DNA of 64,000 nucleotides from Lyophyllum atratum (Eukaryota; Basidiomycota; Agaricomycetes; Agaricales; Lyophyllaceae): contig JACGCN010000005.1 of assembly GCA_014905825.1 (NCBI GenBank), positions 1,364,001-1,428,000 on the forward strand, read 5' to 3'. Shown piece after piece: positions 22,182-32,998 of this stretch. How positions within the stretch are numbered: position 1 is the first letter of the stretch; every line of letters begins with the position of its first letter. Under the pieces are notes generated by a model. The model was not told the DNA's origin, ran no database searches, and was given only the letters and a program-made list of their open reading frames with translations. The position numbers and the translations under genes were made by a program.

Positions 22182-23082
22182 ATGCGAGTCAACGATCACC
22201 GCTCCTTGGACCCTGTCCCTTACGAAGTCGTGTGCCGATGTTCCGTGAGTCATGGTACATTTCAGTCAAACGTTCCCTCACGAATGCATCAGTAGAGCTG
22301 GACTCTATGCCAGCACTTGTGCTAAGTATGCTGTGCCAGAGAGCACAAGCAACAGGCACACCTTCTCAAGCATGTCAAGTCTTCACTTGACACTCGCCGA
22401 GGCCCGCTGCAGGCCGTTGTGCATGCAAGATTATACCCCACATTTTTGCATACATGTGTTCACACAATGTCGGGATGGCCTCTTGATGGCAACTCGTGCA
22501 TTCGAAGTCGTAGCTTCTAGATCATGGCAGCATCAACATAGAATATACTTCTACTTATCTATTATCGTGCAAGCTAAGTCTCTTGATGGTCGCCAGCAAG
22601 GTCTCGACTGCCCCGCGCACAACGGCGCCGGAAAAAGATCTGTGCTTGGGATGTTTGTGCAGACGCGGCGTCACGTACGCACCACATGGACGAACGCACG
22701 TTCGTCCCTTCCTTCCGCTCTCAATTTTTTCATCGTGTATCCACCAGACAGCCTCCTAATATTTCATGTTGGTTTTTCTAAGATGCGGCGGGATCATCTG
22801 TTACTGCGTGGAGTCGAGGCTAACCAATATGTGATTCCACTCTCTTGCCTTACCCTCGTCAGTGCACAGCCACCATGCGCCTCTATTCCCAGTGCACAAA
22901 CGTGCGATCCGACTTAATCCCCTCCGACACCCCAGGCCCCACGGTGTCGTCCACAAACAAGTCTTGGCATGCATGCGCGCCCCTTCGATTATGTACACCC
23001 TCGATCGCAAAACTAGTAGTATAAAAAGTCGAAGCCATCTGGTTTTTTTGATCCACCTCTTGCTTTTGCACTCAATCGCGCG
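22182..23082. other. Intergenic; promoter of alkaline phosphatase
   Basis: About 900 bp. One open frame of 221 codons (22252-22917) shows no domain, no signal and unusual composition for this genome, so I treat it as chance. The alkaline phosphatase TATA box is at 23020-23027. Confidence 0.55.
23020..23027 (+). promoter_or_regulatory. TATA box of alkaline phosphatase
   Basis: TATAAAAA lies about 56 bp before the ATG at 23083, a typical core-promoter position for a strongly expressed fungal secreted-enzyme gene. Confidence 0.55.
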
Positions 23083-26000
23083 ATGTGGAGACCTGCCATT
23101 GCCGCCGCTCTCCTGCTCGGCGCTAAAGTCATCTCTGCCCAGACGTTCCAGCGCCTCGGGGGTTGCCCAAAGCTAGGATGCGTGTTCCCGCCTGACCAGA
23201 CCGACTTCCTTGTGGGACAGCTGTTTGATATCCGCCTCGAGGTGCACGCTCCTGTCAATGGCTCGGAGGCGGCGCATAATGGTGTGCCGGACGAGAAGTT
23301 CACCTTCTGCATCCAAAGTGGTAAGGGCGCGTGCAAGGACGCGGCTCAATTCTTTGGGGTGAAGGAACCGGCGTTGGAGAAGTGGACGTTCTCGTATGTG
23401 GATTTTATAATCCTTGATTGAACATTATCACTGAAGTGTTCGTGTTCGGCGTAGGTACTTTGAGGACCTATTTGCCAAGGATGCCAAAACCCCTACTGTG
23501 GTCAATGTCGCGTCGAAGGCCTATCGTGGAGTGAGCACAAAACATTATGCTACCCCGAATCCTCTATAACTCATATTTCATGCTATAGCTCAAACTTACC
23601 ACCGTCGGTTACCCTTACTCTAGCTGCGTTCACTCCCACTCACTTGTCATCTAGCCCGGAACCTACCAAGCCAAACTCTCTTACTTCCAGGGCAGCCAGA
23701 CCGTCGCCAGCTGGGTCGTCCGTGAACCTGCCAAAACGCGCCAAGCCAAAAATGTGCTCTTCTTTATTGGCGATGGTCAGTGGAACCCTTCATTAGTCGC
23801 GATATGTCGCTCAGAACGCGTTCCTTGCAGGCATGACCCAGGCTATGATTACTGCTGCCCGCCTCATTGCTCACAAGTCTATCAACGGCCGCTACCAGAC
23901 GCTCATGCAGATGGACCAAATGGACTACCTTGGACAGTGCGTTCCCTTCCAACTCTTTCCTACCCTCAGGAGTGCCCAAACGATCTTCTCAATAGCCAAA
24001 TGACTCACTCACTCGACTCCTTCATCACCGACTCTGCTAACTCTGCCACCGCGCTCTACACGGGCAAGAAAGCCTCTGTTAGCGCGCTGAATGTCTATGC
24101 TGACAGTGTAAGTGCATTTTCCCTTATCACTGGTATGGTTATTGATCAAGTAACAGTCCCCCAACTCCTTCGACGATGCAAAAATCGAGACCATTGCCCA
24201 GATGTTCCGTCGTGTCGTCGGTGGGCCCATTGGCATGGTTTCCACCGCTGTCATCGCGGACGCGACACCTGGTATGCCTCTTATTCTCCTTTCGCATCAT
24301 ATCGATGTTGCAAAAGCTGACGCGTCTACTCATTAGCCGCGCTCTGTGCACATACCCGTGACCGTGAGTCTCACCAACTCTATCCTTACTCCCATATGTA
24401 ACCATCGGCGCTATAGGCGGCAGGGCCCCCCAGATCATCCAAGAGTACCTCGACAACGCGGTCTCTGTCAATGGTACGATCAACTGGCCCACCGGCTGCG
24501 ATGGCCCCGACGTTGTCTTTGGGTAAGCACCTCCCGTGTCTTTGGATCAAGGAGACGATCCTAAGTCGCGGCTTAGGGGTGGTGCGGAGAACTTTATCGC
24601 AGGCAAATCGTCACCCAATGGTACCGATTACTACAAGGCGTTCCAGGCCAAGGGTTATGATGTCGTGTACAACAACACGCAGCTGCAAGAAGTTGGGAAT
24701 GACAAGAAGCTGTTGGGCATCTTTTCTAGTGCGTCTTTCCCGTGCTAGCTGTCTATTCGAATTACGCTGACGAGTGTGTATAGTATCGAACATGTACGTG
24801 TACTCTTGTAGCACTCAATACCGTGTGATACTAAACCCGCGTGATGCTAGGGCTAAATGGGTTGACCGCCATGTCTTCCCTCAGAACCTACGGAACCTGA
24901 AGAACTCGCCAACTGGTGACGGCACGGACGCCGTTGACCAGCCCGGACTTAAAGAGATGACGATCAAAGCTATCGATGTCCTCCAAGAACGCCAGAAGAA
25001 GAAGAACACTGGGTGGTTCATGATGTCAGAGGCTGCGAGCATTGACAAGGTGCGTGCTCACTACTGGTTTTAGTCGAGTTTTCGACTGAAGCTGTGGTAG
25101 ATGATGCACGTGCTGGACTATGATCGTGCACTTGGTGAATTGCTCGAATTGGACGATACGATCCGCGCGTCCATTGCACGTGAGTTGCGTTATGCGTACG
25201 CGTAGGGGCTGAGATTGAGTATACGTTCCTAGACTTGAAGAAGATCGGCGAGTTGGAGAACACTTTGATCGTCGTCACTGCGGACCACGGACACGGATTC
25301 GTACGTACTCCGCTCCCCTTCTTCTAAGATGAGAACTTACGCGTTCGGATATCAGGACGTCTTTGGTGGTGCCGACACCAAATACCTCGCAGCCCAGACC
25401 GATTCACGCAAGAAGCGTAATGCTAGTACGTGTTATTGAACTCTGCCCCTTTCTTGTGCAGCCCCTGACGAAGGCCCTTTTTAGTCGGTGTGTACCAGAG
25501 TTCCGGCCTCAGCGGGTACACCGTCGCGGAAGGGTCCTCCCCTAATAACGAGACGGTTGTATTTGGCACCGAAGGCCCCAACTTCCCCGTCCAGTGGAAC
25601 CCCCGTTATACCTATGCAGGTGGGATGGGCGCGTCCCCAGACCAGTGGGTTTGTTTCGCAGGCCTTTATGAGTTATAATTCTAATCCTCTATCTAGTCGC
25701 GAGGACTATGCAATTAACGTTGGTGGCCCCCGTCTGCCTGCTACGGCCGCCACGGCTGGGGACAACCAGGTGAACCCTGCTGATAAGCCTAACGGTTAGT
25801 GCTCTTTGAGGGATTTGAGTGATTGCTAAATTTGGATTAGGATTCATCGTGAATGGCACTCTCCCTGTTGACGAGGGCCAGGGTGTGCACTCCCTAACAG
25901 GTGCGTTGTCCACGTCCAGCGCGGCCTTGTGCAAATACTGAAGGTGTTTACAGATGTCTCTGTCTTCGCAAATGGACCAGGTGCTTCGGCCTTCCGTGGC

Positions 26001-26123
26001 GTCTGTAAGTAGTCCCATACATTCGGCGTGAGCAGGCCTGATGGATTGGTCTTAGACAACAACATTGATATCTTCTTCAAAATCGCCGACGCGCTGGCGT
26101 TGGGCTCCCCGAGCAAGCATTGA
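23083..26123 (+). CDS. Secreted alkaline phosphatase (phosphomonoesterase)
   Basis: A metal-dependent phosphatase that releases phosphate from monoesters, here exported by an N-terminal signal peptide (MWRPAIAAALLLGAKVISA). Many introns interrupt it. Family landmarks in order are KNVLFFIGD|GM (metal-binding Asp), the catalytic serine motif TDSANSATALYTGKK, VSTAVIADATP, GGAENF, MMSEAASIDK (metal-binding Glu region), VTADHGHGF (metal-binding Asp and His) and, near the C terminus, GQGVHSLT|DVSVFANGPGA (metal-binding His). An N-terminal domain of about 150 residues precedes the catalytic core, as in several fungal homologues. It ends GSPSKH with the stop at 26121-26123. All catalytic blocks are present, so activity and a role in phosphate scavenging are likely. 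Confidence 0.92.
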
Positions 26124-26358
26124 ATACGGTAGTGTAATAGTCAGTAATAACAATGAATAATCTCTCTGGGAACAATGTGTGGACATGACAAGGGGGTGGC
26201 CAAGAGAGTGACAATGAACGCGTCGCATTGTCGTGTGATGCAAACAGGGGACAACAACGCAACAACGCGTGCTTGCAGTTCTGATCAGCAGCCACGACTC
26301 GACCACTGCCCCGAAGACATCCCCGCATCCACGAGTCAGCCACGACCGCAGACGGTAC

Positions 26359-29300
26359 ATGTCATTTTCGGGCACACCTCTCGGCCAAGGCAGGCGTCTC
26401 GATCACAACACTTTTCTCAACAAACCTCCATCCAACGGGCCAAGAGCCACCAGTCCACACATCCTACCCCCCACATCCTATTCATACGGGTATTTATCTC
26501 CACCTTACATAGTGAACGTTTCCTCTGACCTTGCTCCAGCGCACCCGTCTCCCCCTCACGTTCACCCGCGAAACCCACGTCGCCCCAGCGCGAACGCAAC
26601 CTACACCCAACCCACGACGACGACGACGATTCCGCGCTCGCACGCTTCGCCCGCCTTAAACAACGCGAACAGGCCTCTCTCGCAAGCAGACCCGGTGGTC
26701 CGAAGGTAACAACCGAGGCCCCCAAACCCGACAAGTGGAGTGTCAAGGATACTTCCGTCCTCATCGCCAACGCGTTCACACAAGCAGCCGATATGAACAA
26801 CCCAAACAATTCCTGGGCCTCTGGCTCGAGCCGCTCCATGGTCGTGCCAAGAAGCACCTCGGTCGGGTTTGAGGAAGCCGCGCACGACCACGCAAAGAAG
26901 CGTTTGCCCGCGCCGAACAGACCCGGCGCACGAGGGCCGCCGCCCTCGGCGCGCACCAAGCCGCTCTCAAAAGCTGGTTCTTTGAGACACGTTCCTGACT
27001 CTGAGGGAGAGGAGGATCGGCCTGTCAATGGCCGCGGGAAAAGCCCGTTCGAGGCCATGGTGGACTCGGCCAAGCGGGTCGCAGCCACCGCGAGTTTCTA
27101 TCTACAGCAGAAGGCGACGGAACCTGGTGAACCGTCAAAGGAGAAGGACTCGAGCTACGACTACGAGGCAGAGGAGAGAGAATTCCAGAGCACTTCTGCG
27201 CGACGCCCCAATGGTGCGACCCATAAGCGGAACCGCATGTCAACTGACAAAAAGGCGTACAAGCCTTCACAGTCGGATGAGGAGAGCTCAGACGAAGATT
27301 TTGAGGAAGACGGAAAGACGAAGAGGAGAAAGAAGAAAAAGAAGAAGGAAGCTGTTGGAGGGCCGTTGACTACGCTGCCTGTGCTGTCTGCAGACAAGCG
27401 TAAAAAAAGGAGGGCGAGAGGTAGTAAGGGAAATCTCGGAGAAGTTGAGGAGGAAGAGGAAAGTGGAAGCGACGACCAAAGCACCGAACGAGTAAGTCCC
27501 TTTCTTGCACTTCCTATCACTCGTTCTTACTTTGATCGAATTTGCAGCAATCTGCGCAACGTGCATCAATAACTCGAAATTCAGTACCTCCACAACGGCC
27601 ACCCTCCGTGCCTCGAGGATCTGTCCCGCGCGAATTCCCTAGCTACGATGAACCCGACACCTCAATGGACCAAGAACAAGGCCTCGTCTCTATCCCCGAA
27701 GTTGAGGAGGAAGAACTTCATGACGCCCGTAACGACCAACGCCAACGACGCTCAGTCTCCCGCCAACCCCCCTCCCAGTCCCGCATCGGCGGGCCCCTTG
27801 GGCACCTCGTCAACTTCACCGCCCGAACATTCGCAAGAGGCGGTAAGCTCATCATGACCATCCTCGCCAGCCTCCTCTACTTCCTCGGCCAGCTCCTCGG
27901 CACCATCATCGACATTGTCGTCATCCGGCCCACCCGTTGGGCCTCCAAAGCCGGCGGTGTCGCACCTCTCATGAAGTACATCGTCCTGGGCCTCCTTATC
28001 TCCGCGATGTACGTGCTACGCGACCCGATCATCCAGTACCTCCCAAGAATCGGCCACACACACGTGTATCGCGCGCCGGACGTCCCTGCTGCCAACATCG
28101 CGGACCTCGCAGCGCGGCTGCAGCGGGTCGAGAATGCCCTATCGGGGCTGTCGCTGGATGCGGAGAGAGGGCGGCTGAAGGCGGAGAATGAGGTGAAGGC
28201 GCAGCTGGATCTTATAGGGCGGCTGGGGCTGTTGGAGAATAAGGTGATTGCGGAGAACCGAAGAGCTGCAGAGGCGGAGATGCAGGGGAGGAATGCGGCG
28301 AGGGAAGGGTTGGGTGCGGTTAAGCAGGAGGTGGAAGCGCTGCACGCACAGATACAGGCGGCGCAACAGCAGCAGCCGAGCAGGGGTGAGACAGCTGCGA
28401 GCGACGAGGAGGCACGGGCGAAGCTGAGGGCGCTGGAGGAGCGGGTGGGAACCATGGAGGGTGGGGTCAAGGAAGCGCTGGACCTCGGGAAGAAGGCCGT
28501 TTCTGGCAGCGTCAACACTGTATCAGGCGCTGCGTGGTGGAACAAGCTTGCCTCAGGGAGCTCGTCCAAATCTGGGCTGACGATCAAGTCCTCGGACGGA
28601 CAGGACGTGACGGCGCTCATTGCACTCCTCGTCGACGCCGCCATGTCGACATACAGCAAGGACATGCTTGCTCGCCCCGATTTCGCAATCCACTCTGGCG
28701 GAGCCCGCGTCATCCCATCGCTCACGAGCCCAACGTTAGAGGCGCGTCCTGAGAGCCTGCGGGGACAGCTGCTGGGCCTTGTCACCGGCAACGGCTACGC
28801 GATCGGCAACCCCCCTGTCATGGCGCTGCACCATGATAATCATGTGGGGCGCTGCTGGCCGTTCCCCGGGCAGACGGGACAGCTGGGCGTTGTGCTGGTG
28901 GCGCCGACGTATATCACGGATATCACGATCGACCATGTGGCGAAGGAGGTGGCGTATGATATGCGCACTGCGCCGAGGGAGATGGAGGTGTGGGGGATGG
29001 TGGAGGGGATGGATAATGTGGAGAAGGTGAAGGAATGGATGGCGGAGAGGAGTCTGAGGAGAGAGGAGGCGAGGGAGAGAGGGGAGGAGGTGGAGGAGGA
29101 GCCGGAGTACCCCAAGACGCTACCGCGGGCGCCACAGTACATGCGCATTGCGAGGTTCACGTATGATATACATGCGCCGCGGCATGTGCAGACGTTTCCT
29201 GTGGACGAGGAGGTGCGAGCACTAGGGGTGGACTTTGGGATTGTGGTGTTGATGGTGAAGAGCAACTGGGGCATGGACGAGTATACGTGCTTGTACCGCC

Positions 29301-29362
29301 TGCGGGTGCACGGGCAACGGATGGGAGGGACCCCGTTGCCATATCCGGAGGAAGTGGTGTAG
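26359..29362 (+). CDS. SUN-domain nuclear envelope protein (Sad1/UNC-84 family)
   Basis: A LINC-complex component of the inner nuclear membrane that binds KASH partners across the perinuclear space and anchors spindle pole body or telomeres in fungi. Exon 1 starts at 26359 (MSFSGTPLGQGRR); an intron of about 50 bp near 26493 and another at about 27493-27548 are seen. The nucleoplasmic half (to about 27830) is disordered with acidic and basic runs, including a run of eight basic residues (RKKKKKK) near 27325. One or two hydrophobic helices follow (IMTILASLLYFLGQLLGTII; YIVLGLLISAMYVL), then a luminal coiled coil (about 28090-28480) and the C-terminal SUN domain (MALHHDNHVGRCWPFPG, LGVVLVAPTYITDITIDHV, TFPVDEEVRALGVDFGIVVL). 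Stop at 29360-29362. Confidence 0.9.
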
Positions 29363-29657
29363 GAGGCGCGGTGGCTGTTGCACTCACTCATGATCATGAC
29401 TTCTTTTATTCTGTCCAATTATTGGTTTCCTTCCCTCTTTCCGTTATGTGCGTCCTTTAGGACTCCAACACACTCTCTTCATTTCATTTGTTACGGGTAC
29501 ATATATCTCGGGTCATCTCGCTCTTTATGTCTTTTCTGCCTCTCTCTCGTCCTCCTCTGGTGCTGCTCCGCTCGTTTGTTTTCCGCTCGTTACTACACTA
29601 TTGTTCCACTCTAGAGAAATGTAAACCTACTTGAAACTCCTGATGTCGTGCACCCCA

Positions 29658-31536
29658 CTATGTAGAGCGGTCCACGGCCTCGTTCGTCGCCTGGAGGGGA
29701 TGGTATCAGTATCATCACAAATCCACCATACAATGAACTCACTTGGATGAGGAGTCTTGTCATTTCCTTCTGAAAGGCAGAATGGCCCGCACCAGGTACA
29801 ATATGCAGCCTTGCGGAGGGAAGTGCGTTCTGTAACTCTTGCGCAGTCGTGACCTTCGCCACAGAGTGCTTTATAAGTGGAGATTCACCAGAATCATGTA
29901 CAATTTCTTACAGGGAACAAGAGATCATCTTGTCCATGAACGATGGTTGTCGGGATGTCGCGACTTCCGGAAAAAGATGTTAGCAATGGCTAGATGGAAT
30001 ATATAAATCGACTAACATCCTGTCGATATTGCCTTGATCCAGGAGTTGTCCATCTCCCAATGTCGACGCTACCTAAGGCCCGAATCATTAAGTTGTAAGT
30101 AAAGAACTGTCGGTGTTAGCAAATCGTAGTTCGTACCACTCCCGTCGGAGTCACGAGGTAATAGGACATGATCGCCGCGTACCGACATGTGCAGGGCCTT
30201 GGGGGAAAGTATTGGTTGCAGACGCAGCCAGCGCATGCTGCGCGAGTGATCTTTTCAGCTACCTCGCTTCAAGCACCGACCAGGGGTCAATTATTTGTGA
30301 AGGACAAGAGGTAAAAGTCAGTTACACCCATTGCACCCACGCGTGAGCGTATCTCTCCTCTTCGGCGATATTCCGGTCGCGGAAAATGTGATAGTATGCA
30401 TTCATCAGCCTGAGATCGCTGCGATCGTCCGCATCGACGGGGGCAATGAAGGCAGCCCTTGAAGAGGGTTTCGATAGGATCTGATAAACTCCTGGCCATG
30501 TCATCGTATATGGATACACGTACCATTGTTCGGGAAATGATGATTGAGCACGACCTTTTGGCAAGAATCTAAAGAAATCAAGCTCGCTGATATAAATGTT
30601 TCAGTGAATGGCTGACGCGCGTGAGGATATAAAGCAGAACACGCACCTGCTTCTACCTAAGAAAATTCCCCTATTGACAATTTGATATATGAGGAGAATT
30701 AGTAGGATGGTTTTGAATGCCCCCTGACCTGAGTACCAGACTGTTCACATTGCCGGGGTGCGCCTGCGTTGCGACGACCGCGTCAATTATCGAGCTTCAC
30801 CATCCTTGAGGGTAACGAAAATACAAGTACCTGGGCATACGCCAAGGCGAGAGTAGATCCCTGAAGTGCCTATCAGTGCTGTTTTGCACATGAGTGAAGA
30901 CGAAGTTAACCTACCCAGCCTCCCCCAAAGATGTGCCATGGCTTGTCTATTCCAACAAATATCGTCCTGATCAGTTCCATGTCATTGATGAGGTCCATGA
31001 GCGTGTTGTCCTTGATAAGGTCTTCGGAATTTCTACAATTCTGCCGCGGTCAGCGAGGTCTAAAGGGAGAGAAGTGGAAGATTAGAACACAGTGGATCTC
31101 CCTGCACCTCTTTGATCGAATAATATGATCTAGAAAGAGTCAGGGGGGTCGTGATATTACTATGGATAGTATCGCGAGATTTTATTACCATGTATTTCGC
31201 GGGGTCAAAAAAGCGGCGATCTTCGGGAGTCGTCCCCAGACCTGGACCTCCTAAAATAGTAGATAGGCGTTATATTTGAGATGCTGGGAGGATGTCAAGG
31301 TTATACCATGGAGGAAGACCACTACGAAAAGATCAGACGGATATACTTGCGAAAGCCTAGCAATGGTCGTACCTGGGGATCCATTCTTGTTTCCGGACAA
31401 TTCAAAGCTATCGAGTAGATTCAGCTTGATAGCGTTTACGGCTAGAGAATTCTACTCACTAAAGGGTATGAACCTCAGAGACTCTGAGACTTCCGAAGCA
31501 GTATGGCTCGATCGCAGGGAACAACATGTCGCTCAT
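29658..31536 (-). CDS. Prolyl-aminopeptidase-like paralogue with Ser-to-Gly at the nucleophile (putative pseudoenzyme)
   Basis: An alpha/beta-hydrolase of family S33, read from ATG 31536 to the stop at 29660-29658. Exon order and junction phases largely match the neighbour at 32999-35072. Conserved blocks are GSLRVSEVHTL, VVFLHG|GPGLGTTPEDRRFF (oxyanion HGGPG), IILFDQRGAGRST, then HIFGGGW|GSTLALAYAQ (about 30895-30920), GQDDLLFP (acid residue kept) and VPGAGHSAF (catalytic His kept). The nucleophile elbow should read GGSWG; here it is GGGWG, so the serine is missing. The frame stays open through every junction I traced. The lid region (about 30110-30270) is diverged and Cys-rich. Peptidase activity is not expected; a regulatory or binding role, or early decay, are the alternatives. 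Confidence 0.78.
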
Positions 31537-32998
31537 GGATGGATAACCTTTTGCAAAGTGTAACTCGAGAGAAGATGGGAATAGATGGGAGAATCGATGA
31601 AGATGGCAAAGACTTTAAAAGAGGCCAAGAATAGCGTCACAGCGTGGCCCAAGCATGGCCTCGCCAAATCCGAGCCAAAGGATCCGTATCCACACTTATC
31701 TCGACCATTTTCATCTTGGGTAGCGATCTTAATCTTCGGCGGCAATCCTCTCCATTGAGATGAGAACGATTTCCAAGTTCAGAAGTCTCTGGGATCACTG
31801 GCTCTAGATCTAAGTCACGGGTTCTGTAGGCAGTAGTGTCTTGACCAGAGAGCGCCTGCCAGACTTCGTGAGCATCGACCAGTGTGGCAGACAAGATGAA
31901 GATACGTACAAGAGAGATGACATCCCACCCTCAGGCCAACAAGTTATACGAGGAGTCCACGGATTCCGATGCAAAAGTCACGGACTGAGGCCACGTACAG
32001 AAGGGGCCATAAGGAGCCCGAAATGTCGAGGTAGCGGGTTTCCAGAACTTGGCTAAGAGGCTCAACCTCGGAAGACCAGTAAACTTCAGGGCGATGATTC
32101 CAGACGGGCTGACGTAGTGATGCGGAATAATGCTGGAATTCTGAAGATGTGTGGATCATGGATGAGTACGTAGTTGGTACGTAGGAAGGAGGCAGTCCTG
32201 CTGGCAGCAATTAGTAGTATATGACGCAGGTCTCGCGCTCTAGTGGATATTGTGTGTCTTGTCCGGTAGCATTACATCAGTCAATTGGGGAAGCAGCGGT
32301 AGAGCTAGGATCTCCGAAGGATTCCTGGGTAAGTCTTGCATGTTGTGGGAGTGTGGCATGGGAAAGTGAAAGGATATCCGGTGAGTCGATCGCTCCAGAA
32401 TCGTCAGCACGGGGTCCTCGATGAAGAGTCGCTGGGGGTTCTGCTGGAATAAGGACGTGACACCCAGGGATTACAGTATTCCGCGTCAAGAAGGCCCGAC
32501 ACGTTCTCTGACATGCAGGGCGTGGTGTTGATCAAGTTATCAACTCCCTCGCATGAAGACATAGCATAGGCTTGGGGCTGCTCCCGTTGCTCGCTCCTTC
32601 GCATCGGATAGATATGGGTAGATGAGTAGCTTTTCGGTAAATTTCGAAGGTCTGGATCATGGTAAGACTTCGGAAGGAAAGTGGGCAACAAGGTTGGGAT
32701 TTCTTTGGAGTTTTCGGCTGAGAGAGGCTCAGAGACTCAAACACGATCGATCGATCCGGGGTCCCATCGTGACACCCAAGTTTGCTGCGCGTATAATACC
32801 GGCCACAGAGGCTACAAGTGGGCTCGTGGTTCTTCGGGATACACAACACATTGTCACAGATATACAAAATTATGTCCTTCCAACCAAATTCTTCTCTGCT
32901 GGCCTACCAGCATATATAGGTATACCTGTCGTTACATCAGTGTTCCAATTCGAGGGCTGCCACTGGACACAAGAGGATAGCATGTTAAGAGATGAGGA
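31537..32998. other. 1.46-kb spacer between the two S33 paralogues
   Basis: No confident gene. The reverse strand carries several overlapping frames (about 31637-32867) with leucine-rich, F-box-like wording such as ILALPLLPQLTDVMLP and LRSLPKMKMVEISVDTD, but I cannot join them into one protein without stops. It may be a decayed gene or a gene of unknown family. Confidence 0.4.

Noticed and set aside
22252..22917. 221-codon open frame as a gene
   Set aside because: No domain, signal, splice pattern or promoter; composition differs from neighbouring genes; lies just after BUD13.
27877..28791. 304-codon reverse-strand frame inside the SUN gene
   Set aside because: Shadow of the GC-rich coding strand; its Ser/Arg/Pro composition is typical of an antisense reading.
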